This document shows positions 43,820 to 56,303 of a DNA stretch of 64,000 bases, piece by piece; the stretch's first letter is position 1; each line of letters starts with the position of its first letter. Below the pieces are notes generated by a model that was given only the letters and a program-made list of their open reading frames with translations, was not told the origin of the DNA and did not search any database. The stretch is from contig NC_083570.1 in NCBI RefSeq assembly GCF_027579695.1, positions 9,348,793 to 9,412,792 of the forward strand. The letters run 5' to 3'. Source of the stretch: Neoarius graeffei (Eukaryota; Chordata; Actinopteri; Siluriformes; Ariidae). The translations under genes and the position numbers were made by a program.

Positions 43820-46800
43820 TTTAGGTCGAATTACTTCTGACAGTCTGCAAGCATTGCACCGTCGGGTCTTCAAGTCTGGCTGAAGCAGAGGAGCGGGCTT
43901 TCCGGGGTTTATTTTTTCGTTTTTTTTTTTCAACATGCTCTATTTCTATATGTCCAGGTTTGAACTAAGTCATTTTGGCAAGATTTAATTTAATACAAAA
44001 CAGAAATGGTCAGACACAAGCACGCCAAGCACATGGGAATGTATTTTGCCAATTTTGACAGCGCATGTTTTTTTAATGCCGCACTGTAGACAGCAAATGT
44101 TTAAACATGATCAAACATAGGAAATGAACGACACAAAGCATGGCTCAAAAACAAAAAAAAGTTAAATAAACCCTACTGATAGTTGATGGTGTTGCAACAC
44201 ATCAGTGTTATAACCCAATCTCTACCCAACAACCCGTCATTTTAATTCTCCTCGGATCAGCGCCGACCTCACATTTGGACTTTTTTTTTTTTTTTTCCAC
44301 TTTAATTTTTATTGAAAATTTTCCTTTACAAAGGAGGAACAACTCAATAATAAATTACAACAAGTAAGAACACGTTCAGAAATACAACAAATGGGAGTCT
44401 CTTTACGTATAATCTGTCCATATTCTTTTTTCTTTTCCTTAATCAAGTTTTTTAGTTTTGTCGTTGTTCAGTGATAAATATTGTCCATCTCTTCCATTTC
44501 TCTTTGAATTGGGCTTCCTGTAGCCCCAGGCGGTGTATCATTTTTTCCATTGTGTATATTTCCTCAACCAGGTGGGTCCATTGATCTTGAGTGGGGGTGT
44601 CTTCCCTTCCCCATTTCTTCGTGATGGCTTTCTTAGCTGCTGTTAGTAATATTTTTACCAGGTATCTATCTTTCGGTCTAATATTTTCTTCACATAGGTT
44701 ACACAAATACAATACTGTACAAGTCATTGGAATCTTATATCCAAGAATTTGCAACAATGCATCGTGTACCATTTTCCAAAACAATCTGATTTTATCACAT
44801 TTCCAGAAAACGTGCGAGTGATCCACATTCATTACTCCACAGCCTCTCCAACAAGGCATATTTTTGTTCACCTGTTTACTCTTGACTTTGGGCGAGATAA
44901 AAAAACGTACCAGATTTTTCCAGGAGAACTCCCTCCAGATCCGTGAATTGGTGGATGTGTGGTGTATCTTCCACATCTTTAACCACTCTTCTTCTGTGAT
45001 TTTTATCTTAAATTCTGATTCCCATTTTTCTTTTATGTATTTGGTTGAGTGCTTATTTGATATTAATTTTTTATATAACCCGGAAACAATTCTAATTTTG
45101 TTTTCTTTGTATATATTGATTACGAGTTGGATCACACCATGCACTTCTCCGGAGGGGTCCATCCTGATCTCTTTCAGAAAGTAATCTCTAAGTTGTAGGT
45201 ACCTATAGAATTCCTGTTTATCCAAATCAAATTTTTCCTTCATATTTTGGAAACTCTCCAGCTGCCCGTTCTTCACTAGCACACACCACGCTGTGATTCC
45301 CTTGGTTGTCCACCACTTAAACCCTTTATCATATCTAGCTGGTTTGAATTTGCTATCATATGCTATCCATTTTAATGAATTAGCATCTTTTTGAATCTTG
45401 TATTTTTTTATTATGCTGAACCATAATTTTAGTGTAAACTTCGTTATTGGGTTTATTTGGTTTTTAATCACCTTGTATGTGTCTTCATCTCCTATAATAC
45501 TCTGTACTGGGTATTCTCCAAGCTGTGTTTCCAACTCTTTCCACTTTGCAGTGTAATCTGGTTTGCACCATCCAACCATATACCTCAGCTGGGCTGCATA
45601 GTAGTATGCTTTCAGATTGGGAAGTCCCATCCCACCTTCTTCTTTTGGCAGCTGGAGAGTCTCCAATCTTATTCTAGGCCTTTTTCCACCCCAAACAAAC
45701 CTTGAAATTATTCTATTCCAGCTCATAAACTGAGACTGTGGGACCTCTACTGGTAAGGATTGGAACAGGTATAAATCCTTGGCAAAACATTCGTCCTGAT
45801 TATCTGGATTCGTGAGCTTAGATCCAGTGTTAATGTGGACCATCTTTCAATATCTTTTTGTATTTCCTGATTTATCTTACCATAGTTTGATTTATATAGT
45901 TTAGATAATCCTTTCATGATTGTGACCCCCAAATATTCAATTCCCTTACGTTTCCAGTCAAGTTTAAATAATTCTTGGATCTCTTTAGGTGGGCTATAGT
46001 TAAGTGCTAATATCTGTGTCTTTGCAACATTTATTTTATATCCTGATAGGTGTCCAAATGTTTCTAAAAGTTTCATCAATTGAGGTAATGATTCATTTGG
46101 GCGTTCGAGGTAGGTTATGACATCATCTGCGAAAAGTCCTATTTTTTGTTCTACGCCATTCACCACCACTCCTTTAATCTCTTGTTCCTGTCTTATAGCC
46201 TGTGCTAGCGGCTCTATAAAAATGGCAAATAGAGTGGGTGATAGACAGCATCCTTGTCTTGTTGATCTCTGTAGTCTAATTTTGTCTGTCAGGCTCCCAT
46301 TGACTTTAATTCTTGCAGTTGGTTGTTGATAGAGTGTCTTTATGCACTGTATTGATTTATTATTAAAGCCAAATCTCCCTAACACTTTATATAGAAATTT
46401 CCAGTTGACAGAATCGAAAGCTTTCTCTGCATCAATACTTACTAATACAGTGCTCTTTTTGTCTTTTCTTGCTTGTTCCACTACGTGTAGTGTTCTTCTA
46501 ATGTTGTCATGGGTCTGGCGCCCTCTTATAAATCCTGTTTGATCTTCCTCTATTATTTCTGATATAAAGGAGTTCAGCCGTTTAGAGATTATAGTTGTAT
46601 ATATTTTATAGTCAACATTTAATATTGAGATTGGTCTATAGCTTGCACAGTGTTCTTTGTCTTTTCCTTGTTTCGGTATGACTGTAATTATTGCCTCAGA
46701 CCATGATGGGGGTATTTTATTGTTTTGGAGAGTCCAATTGAAAGAGGCAAGGAGTAGTGGTGACAGCTCTTCTCCAAACATCCTATACCACTCTGCTGGG

Positions 46801-47941
46801 TATCCATCGCTCCCTGGTGATTTATTGTTTTTCAATGTATTTATTGCTTCTTTTACTTCCTCCAGTGTAATCTCTGCTGTTAATTTATCATTTTGTATAC
46901 GTCCAATTGAGGGTAAGTCTAACGTTTCTAGAAATGCAATCATATCATTCTCATCTGCAGATGCAGGTTGTGTATATAGGTCTTGATAATATCTTTGGAA
47001 GATATCCTCAATACCATCCGGGGTAGACACTGTCTCACCTGTATGAGGATCTTTAATTTTGCATATATTACTAATTGCTTGCTGTTTTCTTATACGCTTT
47101 GCCAGTATTTTTGTGGCCTTTGAGCCTACTTCATGGTAGCCCAGTTTAAAATATTTATTCTTTTTTTCAATTTCGTCCAGAAGTATGTCATTAATTTTTG
47201 TTTTTGTATCTTTAATTTGTTGACTTATCTTGGAGTCATTAGTATATTGATATTCCTGTTCCAATACTCTTAACCTTTCATTGTACATTTTATAAGCCTC
47301 CATTTTAGCTCTTTTTGCACGTGCAGTTTCAGCTATCAGTTTTCCTCTGATGACTGCCTTCATGGCATCCCAGAAAATCGTTGGGTCTACAGTGCCATTG
47401 TTATTTTCCTCTATATATCTTTCAATTTCTGTTTTTACCTTCTTCTTTGTTTGGTCATTATTCAGAATTCCCAGATTAAGTCTCCATACTGTCTGCCGTC
47501 TTCTATTGTTTAAGTTTATTGTTAAATAGAGTGGGTTATGGTCTGACACGTCTGCGCCCCCTATCCTGCATTCTCGGACCATATGGTTGTCCTCTACATT
47601 CATAAAAAAATAATCTATCCTTCACTGTAAAAAAAAATCTTGTCAAATTTACAGTGAAAAACTGGCAGCTGTGGTTGCCATTTTTTCACCGTAAAAAATA
47701 CAGTGACAGTGTATATGGCTTTACGGTAAGGTATATCAACACTTGTAAAAACAACAGTTTGAAAATGTTCAATTTTACAGGTATTCAATGTACAATAATC
47801 AGTACATAACTGTTAATTTTACGGATATTCATTGTACAATAAACAATGATTCAAAATGATGGTTACAAGCAATGATCTACTAGACAGATATATATATTTT
47901 TTAGAATTTTTTTCACCTTTATTGGATAGGACAGTGCAGAG

Positions 47942-49015
47942 CATAGGCGGTTTTAAACGGGGGCCAGAGGGGGCCAGTGCCCCTGTAAAATTGCTCCTGG
48001 CCCCTGTTGTGGCCCCTGTGCTGAACAGATAATAAGATTTATTAATTTCGACGTGCGCTGGCTCGAAGATCGGAACTGACATGATGGAGTGTTCTACACG
48101 GACTCCTTAAAGCGCTACACGCACACTGTTACCTGCAGCAGAAAGACCAGCAGCAGCGCGAATTGTAAACTTCGGACGTGAGTGATAACAGCTGTCACGT
48201 CCGAAGTTTTTTGATTGAAAAGCCATCAGATACAGTAGCGTTGACACGTTTCACTGAGCCATATAAAGAAGTGTTTTTTGAGCTCTTTAGACTATGCAAA
48301 ATAGCTGTGGCACTCCCAGTGAGCTCTGCCTCTTGTGAGCGGAGTTTCTCCACTTTGAAACTGGTGAAGACCTACGGTACCTCCGATCCACCATTAGTGA
48401 GGAGCGTCTAAGCAATCTTGGTGTGCTCAGCATTGAATCCAGAAGGTCCAAGGCTTTGAACCTTGATGCATTTGTAGACCGTTTCTCAAGGAGTCACAAT
48501 CGCAGAATCTTGTTGTTGTAGTGTTTCAGCCTGCTGTGAATGCTATACTGTAGGGTGATTCTGAGACCACTGTATGTGAATTTATTTTTTCTTTCTATTT
48601 TCCCCCCTGCTGTACATAAAGAAAGAGTGAGATGATGACAGTGTGATTTAGATAAAGATAGTGATTGTACATTCAAGTCTCATGCTGTGAAAAAGAAAAT
48701 TCATTCATGCTGTGAATTTAAAAAGTGTCATTGGACAGATAAAAGGTTCATTGTATGCAAAAATAGAAATCTTATTTTACAAAAAAGAGAAACATGGTTT
48801 TAAGATTTATTGAGCACAATTTATGTTTAGGCTATTGAGACAGAATGTTTATTTCATTGTATTTATGCTCAATGTATTTTGTTTTGGTTTTAAATAAACT
48901 AAACAAAACATTTTGAACGCTTAAATATTGCCATGTTTTTTCCTTATGTGCCCCCCTGAAAAAACACTGGCCCCACCTCGGCCCCCCTAGTAATTTTGGT
49001 CTAGAACCACCACTG
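47942..49015 (+). mobile_element. hAT element, internally deleted
   Basis: The 8-bp duplication GTGCAGAG (47934-47941, 49016-49023) interrupts a SINE. Ends CATAGGCGGTTTTAAAC and the complement of CAGTGGTGGTTCTAGACC are similar inverted repeats. A C-terminal transposase piece remains inside. Confidence 0.88.
48178..48522 (+). pseudogene. hAT transposase C-terminal dimerisation region
   Basis: The frame reads TEPYKEVFFELFRLCKIAVA, then LPVSSASCERSFSTLKLVKT, the signature of the hAT C-terminal dimerisation domain. After a frameshift near 48380 it continues with RLSNLGVLSIESRR and FVDRFSRSH, ending at 48522. The catalytic core is deleted. Confidence 0.85.
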
Positions 49016-50358
49016 GTGCAGAGACAGGAAATTAGCTGGAAAGAGAGACAGGGAGGGATCAGGAAATGACCTCAGGTCAGAATTGAACCCAGGTCCCCAG
49101 ATTCATTGTATGACACCTTAGTTGACTGAGCCACAATGGTGGGCATGTTTTTGCTTTTTTAACAGGGCAATGATGTAATTTTAACCATCACATTCTGTTT
49201 TAGTCTTACAGTTTGTCTGTGTTTAAACTACAACAATTTGTAAATTATACAAAAAAATATGATCAATTCAACATATTCTTACTGTTAAATTAACAGTGGC
49301 ATTTGGTTAGGAGTTTTACAGTATATTGATGTAAATTACACACTGCTTCATTGTTTTTGTATTTACAGTTTTTTTATGTCATGATTTTACATAAATTCAC
49401 TGTTAATTCTACGGACATTTTTTACAGTGTTGAGTGGACTTTATGTGCTGCGGAATAATGCGTGAAGTCTTTTTCCAGGGGGTGTAGATTCCTCCAAACA
49501 TCAATCATTCCCATCTCCTTCAAGGATATGTTTATGAATCTTGTCAGATGCATTCTATTCTTTTTGAGACTAGTTGTATCTATTCTGTGGTCTCTAATAA
49601 CATTTAGGTCTCCCCCACAAACCAGAATACCTCCTGTTTCTGCTGTGATATCATCAAATAGACATCTAAAAAAGGATTTGTCACTTTCTGGAGGTGCATA
49701 TATGTTTACTAGTGTTAGCAGTTCATTCTCCACTCTTCCTTTTACTATAATGTATCTTCCTTCCTTATCCCTGCATTCCTTCTCAAGGTCAAATTTAGTT
49801 GAATTTGGTATTAGTATCACTACTCCTCTTCTACATCCCCCTTTAAATGAACTATAGTATAAGTTCCTGTAGCCAAATTTAAGTTTATCATGTTCTGATT
49901 GTGACAAGTGGGTCTCCTGAAGAAAAATTATTTGTGCTTTTTCTTTTTTAAGTTTTGTCATGACCTTTTGTCTTTTAATTGGATTATTTAGACCATTTAC
50001 ATTCAACGACATTATTTTAATATTATTAGTCGTCATTTTGTTTTGCTATTATTTGTAGGTATACTCCCAAACATTTCTGAACAAAACACTCATGAACAAT
50101 AAATATAACACCATGAACCAAAACAATGGTGACTTCAAACCGTGGGGTGAACTGTGCCCCAAGTCCCTGTTGGAGGGTGAAGGGGAAATCCTCATCTCTC
50201 ATGGGGGCCCCTTCCTAGACTTGATTAGTTCCTAATTGAACTCTATAAGGTCTAGATGTGTCCAACTATTGAAAAGAAAACTGAACATCTCCTGGTCGGA
50301 TATGATTATTATCAGTGTTGAAGTCTATGTTTTACTGCTACCTGTCTCCAGTGCTTGT

Positions 50359-51444
50359 TCATGTTTTCCTGAGGTAGTCCTGTAGCTTCTCTCTGGCACG
50401 GTGCGCTGCTTCATGTGTCGTATCCTTTCCTCTGGCGCGCTGCCATTCCGGTGCTACGCATGTCTTCTCCCTCGCCGCCGGTGTGCTGTCATCGCCCGGT
50501 GGGTCTGTGATGAATCCCCTTTCTCTCATAGCCTGCGCGGCTTCCACGACGGTGTCGTATGTTTTCACTCCGTTGCTCCAGTGTATCCGTATTTTGGTCA
50601 GCGGCGTCTGAAAACGTATTTTGTTTTCTTTGAGCACCTTTTTAATGCCCACATATGACCTCCGTTTCTGGACGACTTCTGCAGGATAATCATGATCAAA
50701 AAAGATCTGCTTGTCTCCTACTTGTATTTTTCTCTTCCATGCCGTCTTCAAGATCATTTCTTTCGTCTCAAACTTGAGAAAGTTGATTATGATGGACCTG
50801 GGTGGTGCATTCGGGCTTGGTTTCTGTGCGAGCGCGCGGTGCGCTCTCTGGACGTGGAGCTCCGTTCCTTCAGGTAGCTGTAGCTCTGTTTTTAGCATCT
50901 GGTCTACATACTTGCTAGTGGAGTTTCCCTCCGTCTCCTCTGGAACGCCGAAAATGCGGATATTATTCCTTCTTGATCTCCCCTCGAGGTCGGTTACCTT
51001 TTCTTGCATCTGGCGTGTCTGTTCCAGCATTTCCATCATCACTTGTCCCGCGTCTACTTTCCACTCCTCCAGCTCTGCTATGCGCTCCTGAGCCTCGGCC
51101 ATTTCCGCCTTCTGTGTCCGTAGCTCGGTTATGTTGTCTGCTAGCTTGCGCTCAATTTCTTGTTGAAGAGTCATGATTTCTTCTTTCATTTCTTTTTTCA
51201 ACTCGTCTTTTAGCGTGATCAGTTCGTGTCGTATCTCTTGTTTAAGGTCTTTTATATCCTTGCTGATTGTAGCCAGCCCGACTCGCAGTGTCTCCTTGTG
51301 GTCTTGTCCCTCCATTTTCTTTGCTGCGTCGTCCTCGTGTTCGCTTTCTGAGGTCTCGGGTAGCTTTTCAGTTTCGGGTAGTTTCTCAACTTTTTCTTGT
51401 CTCTGATTAGTGTTTCCTGTTCTTCGGTTGCCTCTCCCACCCAT
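50359..51444 (-). CDS. LINE ORF1 protein
   Basis: An intact 361-codon frame starts at 51444 (MGGRGNRRTGNTNQRQEKVE). A charged N-terminus leads to a long coiled coil (about residues 60-150, EIMTLQQEIERKLADNI), then an RRM-like domain (GRSRRNNIRIFGVPEETEGN) and a basic C-terminal domain (FETKEMILKTAWKRK, ending LQDYLRKT). L1 ORF1 proteins are trimeric RNA-binding chaperones of the element's own RNA. It lies 322 bp upstream of ORF2. No break was seen. Confidence 0.9.
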   Translation of the reverse strand: MGGRGNRRTGNTNQRQEKVEKLPETEKLPETSESEHEDDAAKKMEGQDHKETLRVGLATISKDIKDLKQEIRHELITLKDELKKEMKEEIMTLQQEIERKLADNITELRTQKAEMAEAQERIAELEEWKVDAGQVMMEMLEQTRQMQEKVTDLEGRSRRNNIRIFGVPEETEGNSTSKYVDQMLKTELQLPEGTELHVQRAHRALAQKPSPNAPPRSIIINFLKFETKEMILKTAWKRKIQVGDKQIFFDHDYPAEVVQKRRSYVGIKKVLKENKIRFQTPLTKIRIHWSNGVKTYDTVVEAAQAMRERGFITDPPGDDSTPAAREKTCVAPEWQRARGKDTTHEAAHRAREKLQDYLRKT

Positions 51445-51554
51445 AATATAACTTTCGGTCGTCGAGTTTAAGCCTTAGGGTGGTTTTTTTTATGTCCGAC
51501 TTGGGAGAGCAGTTAACTATACGTCTGTTCACTCGGCCATCTTCCCGGAAGTCC

Positions 51555-51804
51555 TTGGACTTTTTTTTATCCAAATAATTTGAATAAAAATCCCAAACTC
51601 ACAGATAAACCTGGATTTATAAGGTTCTATCTGCGGGCCAATCATCATCCAGGCTGAATATGGGATGAACACGACATCAGCATATTTTATAATCTAAATA
51701 TTAAAATGAGTGTTTTTGTGCAGCTGGATTGTGTTCTAGTGAAACAGACGACTGAGCAACAACTTGGCAACGTGCAGGAATTTTACAGAAAACACTACAC
51801 ACTT
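51555..51804. repeat. finTRIM B 3' flank
   Basis: From 51573 the sequence repeats the unit-edge block of 17660-17755 and continues to the stop codon of gene B. The LINE inserted just to its left. Confidence 0.7.
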
Positions 51805-52903
51805 TTATTCTGGATCACACAATCTCACTGTAGAACCAGGAGACCAGACCCAGAACCCAAACCCAGCGTATAGAGGTTGAGTGAATGTGGTGTGGACTCT
51901 GTGGAGGAGCTTCATCGTGTCAGAGACGCTGTAGAAGGACAGAGTTCCTGCACTGTGATCCACATACACTCCTATTCTGGAGGGAGATGGAACTCTGAGA
52001 TCAGTCTTAATGCTGTTGTGATAGAAAGAGAAAGAAGAAGAAGAAGAACACCGCAGACTCCAGGACTGATTGTTGCATCCAAACCGACACTCATTACCCC
52101 GTCCTTTCCTGCTGATGTCTTTATATGAGACTGATATGTACACAACATCAGCACCGCTCCACTCCACCTCCCAGTAACAGCGTCCACACACACTCTCCTT
52201 ACACAACACCTGCCAGTAGTAATCAAATCTCTCTGGATGATCAGAGTAACGCTGCTCTCTCTCACTGCATCTCACCGCTCTGTTCTTCTCAGACAGAATG
52301 AGGAGACGATATGCCGTGTTGGGATCCAGAGTCAGATAACAGAAATCTAAAATAAAAGAGAAAAACAAACTGAACAATGTGAACATGAATATCCGCGCTG
52401 GGGGCGTGGTCACGAAAACAGCAGTTCGGTTGCAGTGAAAACTTTTCTCTGTAGAACCCTGTCACTCCCCCCCTCCCCCCACTCTGGGCTCAAGAACACA
52501 ACAAAAGGGCAATAATATAACAACCAATCAGAATTCAGATACAACAACCAATCAGAATTCAGATACATTCTGTTGCCAAGTAAAATTGTAACCTGTCAAA
52601 GTTCTCGAGCCCTCGTGCTGTTTTACCGTTAGATCAATCACATATCAGCTTAAACTAGCATTCTAAACCTAGTTAAAGATCCCACAGAAGAGAGCGACTC
52701 CCCCTGCCAGCCTCATGGAACTGAATAAGTTGACTTAATTAAAAAGTTTACTGTTCTATGAAAGGGTGTGTTTGCATGATCATTATTATTTCACTAGTGG
52801 CATAAAATTGTCTTGAAAAGACGTCAACAATAATATCGTTTATCGCAATAATTTCTGAGACAATATATCGTCCAACAAAATTTGTTATCGTGACAGGCCC
52901 AGA

Positions 52904-52941
<38 letters not shown>

Positions 52942-54071
52942 AGATTTACATTTCAGAAACTCTTCTCTGCTCTGTGGTTCTGAAATGATCTGAACTGCTG
53001 CAGCTGTGGAGAGAAAAATGGAAACATGAGTTTGTGTAAAAGATGGAAAGAGTTTAAAGTGATCCAGTCAGTTTATTCATTTTAAATCAGTGTTTTAGTT
53101 CAAAGTGTCGGGTGAATAAAGTGGCTGCAGAAAAGAAAGCAGGAGCATCGCTAAGAAATAACACATCACTGTGTTTCTCCAGCAGGAACAGCTCCTCTTA
53201 CCATGTGGAGGAATTTTGTTGAATTCCTCCTCACAGAATTCCTCGAGTCTCTTTTTCAGATCTGAGAGAGAATTCCTCACTCCATCAAATGAGAGATGTT
53301 GACGGACAGCGACGCTGGATGTGTGAAAATCTGGTCTGTGAAGTGGAGGAGAGCGACGTCCAGAAGCTAAAACCTACAGAAAGCAAATGAAATGTAAAAC
53401 CCACTTGTGATGTCAGACGGACATTTATTGTTCCCTTAATGAGAGGTGTTTTAGAGAGTGTGTGAGGAACAGCTGGCTCTGTAGATCAGACAGTGAGTGT
53501 TACCTGGAGGAAATGGATGTGATCGTGTGTGTGTGAAAGCTGCTCCAGCTCAGTGACTCTCCTCTGAAGATCAGCAATCTCCTGCTCCAGTTGCTCCAGG
53601 AGTCGTTCAGCTCGACTCAGTTCAGCCTTCTCCTGATCTCTGATCAGCTCCGTCACCTCCCAGCGCTTTTTCTCCATGGAGCTGATCAGCTCAGTAAAGA
53701 TCCTCTCACTGTCCTCCACTGCTGTCTGTGCACTGAGCTGTTAGGACACACACACACACACACACACACGATTTAAAGCTCATCTATCATTCCCTCTCTT
53801 ACTGGGACTGTAAATGACTCGTTGTCCATGTTGTGTGTGTTTCTAGGAGCAGCTCTGTCTCTGCTCACTGCTCACCTTTATAGTGTTCACAGCCTGTTCC
53901 AGCTCCTGCACCTTCTTCTGCTTCTCCTGGATTCTCTGCTGGGATTTCATCTGCTCCTCCTTTAACTCACTCTGAGGACAAATAAAATACATTCAGCTTT
54001 TTATACAGTACGAGCGAACTGGTTCCATATTAATGTCAGTTCAAAGTACATTCATGTTTCGCTCTGAAGGT

Positions 54072-54123
<52 letters not shown>

Positions 54124-56189
54124 AATGTTCACTAACTGATCTGGGCTGGGTTTCCCGAAAGCCTCTTAAGGCCAAGAGAGTTTTAAATGACCTCTTAAGA
54201 TCCATCATCAAGCTAACGTGGTTTTCCCGAACAACATCGTAGCACAAGTCGTCCTTTAGTTTGCTCGGAATTTACAAGAGACCCGGAGCACTCGTTCAGA
54301 ACAAAGAGCGACTCGCTCGCTGCCGAATCCACAGAATGCGCATGCGGCTCTGAGGGACTCTCACAGTCAGCGGGGGAAACTGGGGTTGAATCTGCTGGTG
54401 GTGTTCAATTAGTTTTCTTCTACATTGCAAATACATCGAGTTAATTATCAGAGGTGGACAGTAACGAAGTACATTTACTTGAGTTCTGTACTTAAGTACA
54501 CTTTCTGAGTATCTGTACTTTACTTGAGTATTTTTGGGGGGGAACTTATGACTTTAACTTCACTACATTTGAAAGACAAATATCGTACTTTTTACTCCAC
54601 TACATTTCTATCAAGGTCCTCGTTACTCGTTACTATGAAGCAGCTTTGAAAGTGGATGTTTTTTCTTTTCTAAAACGTGATTGGTTTTTCCGCAGGTGAC
54701 ACTGAGACAGTCTATCAGTAATCACTAGGGTCACGTCACGTCCATAGACTGGATAAAATCAAGATCAATGATTTCTCCGCAGCATTATTTAACACGATCA
54801 GTTGATGGCAGAATGGAAGGAGGCGGTTCTTCTGGGGAATGCACACACCCACGATTCTATAGCTAGAACCCATGGTTCAGTTTTCTGAAAGGAATAAAGA
54901 GTCATTTTGCTTTAAATGTTTGCTTTGTTTGCCTAAAACGGAGCACATCACAGCCTACAAAAACTCGCCATCCCACCTGTGGAAGCATATTGAGTGATAT
55001 AAACGTTTTATTAGCTTGCAGTGAAGTTGTCTGTGCATTTAGAGTTAGCGATAGTGTTGAAATAACTATGCAGTCTGATTAGTCAAATGATTTTCTGTGG
55101 ATCTGCCCGCCAAGTTGCCATAGTCTTGTCCATGGCTAATGTTTACACACAGCTAGTTAACTTGGACACTGTTAGTTATGTCCAGTACGATTGCCTTTAG
55201 CAGCTACTAATGCCTATATAGGGGACGCGAACTGCAAAGACGCACTTTGTCCTGTTGCTCTTTAGACTCCTTCTTACGAGTGAATTCCGGAAAACCACAC
55301 ACAGAGACAACGTTCATTCTTTAAGAGAGTCTCTCAACTCTCTCTTTAGGTCTAAAGGGCAACGTTATCAGGAAACCCACCCCTAACCAGATTACGACCA
55401 TCACTGAAGATAAATTTAACACTCTGTTCACCAGAACACAGACAATTTTAATCAGCTTTTACAGAATCCTTCTGATTGAGACACACATTGAAATTAAAGT
55501 TCAAATCATATCACTGACTAAAGCACCTGTTTCTAGATGGGAAACTATAATTAAGATGATTTAATTCTGGAAAGATTTCTAGTTCTCACCTGTTTCTCAG
55601 CTCTTTCTGTTGCAACTGAAACAGCGTCATGGTTTTTATGTTTCTCCAACATGCACAAATAACAGATGCAGGTTTGATCAGTACGACAGTAGATCTCAAT
55701 CAGCTTGTTATGTTCAGAGCAGATCTTCTCTTGGAGTTTTGCTGAGGCTTCAATTAATGTGTGTTTTTTCAAAGCAGGACGTTCAAGATGAGGTTTCAGA
55801 TGAATTTCACAAAATGAAGTCAAACAAATCAGACAGGACTTGATGGCTTTGTGTTTTCTCCCGGTGCAGAAATCACACTCCACATCTCCAGGTCCAGCGT
55901 AACAGTGAGCAGGAGAAGCAGCTTGGACTTCAGTCTTCTTCAGTTTCTCCACCACTTCATCCAGCATGTTGTTTCTGCGTAGAACAGGCCTTGTCGTGAA
56001 AGTGTCTCTGCACTGAGGACAGCTGTAGACGCCCTTCTGATCCTCTTGATCCCAGCAGCCATTAATACACACCTTACAGAAACTGTGACCACAGAGGATA
56101 GTCACCGGATCCTTCAGGAGATCCAGACACACTGGACACATGAACTGGTCCACAGAAAGCTGATCTACTGAAATACTGGCCTCAGCCAT
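51805..56189 (-). CDS. finTRIM-type E3 ubiquitin ligase, gene B
   Basis: Six minus-strand exons: 55590-56189, 53876-53971, 53504-53737, 53202-53373, 52950-53003 and 51805-52346. Lengths 600+96+234+172+54+542 give 566 codons including the stop, and all borders are AG/GT with matching phase. RING (CPVCLDLLKDP, CGHSFC, CPQC), two B-boxes (CDFCTGRKHK; CSEHNKLIEIYC), coiled coil, PRY/SPRY (LTLDPNTAYRLLILSE, CYWEVEWSG, RIGVYVDHSAGTLSFYS). It is a close paralogue of gene A; most differences concentrate in SPRY and the N-terminus (an extra SVDQL before the RING). Introns are compact, intron 5 only 603 bp. As in A, AATAAA overlaps the stop. Likely a functional immune-type TRIM; the target is unknown. 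Confidence 0.92.
54080..54123. repeat. (GT)n(GA)n microsatellite in finTRIM B intron 1
   Basis: Counterpart of 24764-24849 in gene A, with a shorter GA part. The homologue of the 25889 repeat follows at 54449-54890. Confidence 0.9.
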
Positions 56190-56269
56190 TTTCCTGAAAT
56201 CGCACAGAGAGAGAGAGAGATCAGTTTTGTTTTCTCTGAAATGACAAGTTACTTCCTGGTTCTGTGTGT

Positions 56270-56303
<34 letters not shown>

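Larger units (their letters stand above)
47623..49429. mobile_element. CACTG-ended (CACTA-like) non-autonomous element in the LINE
   Basis: Ends are CACTGTAAAAAA and TTTTTTACAGTG, flanked by TT (47621-47622, 49430-49431). Removing it with one TT restores the LINE frame across the junction, which confirms its borders. It contains a SINE (minus) split by a hAT element. No transposase of its own. Confidence 0.88.
44452..50036 (-). pseudogene. LINE ORF2 (endonuclease, RT), split by insertion and one frameshift
   Basis: The start is 50036 with an endonuclease (IKIMSLNVNGLNNPIKRQK, FLQETHLS, GGDLNVI). The frame is broken at 49430 by the CACTG-ended element inside ...HKVHS/RIDYFF and resumes at 47622 (ADVSDHNPLYLTI). 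RT follows with NKSPGSDGYPAEWYR, VSIDAEKAFDSVNW and active site GLFADDVITY. Near 45765 a frameshift separates RT from the C-terminal part (SRFVWGGKRPRIRLETLQLP; Cys/His motif CWRGCG...DHSHVFWKC), ending 44452. Otherwise open, so the copy is recent. Confidence 0.92.
44297..51554 (-). mobile_element. Near full-length L1-type LINE, interrupted once
   Basis: The element reads on the minus strand from about 51554 (GGGAAGATGGCCGAGTGAAC) to a poly-A tail at 44281-44297. TTGGAC plus T-run sequences flank both ends (44275 and 51555), a likely target duplication. Without the 1807-bp insertion at 47623-49429 it measures about 5.45 kb and has ORF1 and ORF2 in the correct order. Confidence 0.9.

Noticed and set aside
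48178-48411. Host zinc-finger MYM-type or other domesticated hAT gene
   Set aside because: The piece lies inside an element with clear hAT ends and an 8-bp duplication and has lost its catalytic core.
52388-52900. Complete second hAT insertion in finTRIM B intron 5
   Set aside because: Only the interior and right end remain; the left terminus is missing, so it is the deleted counterpart of the gene A insertion.
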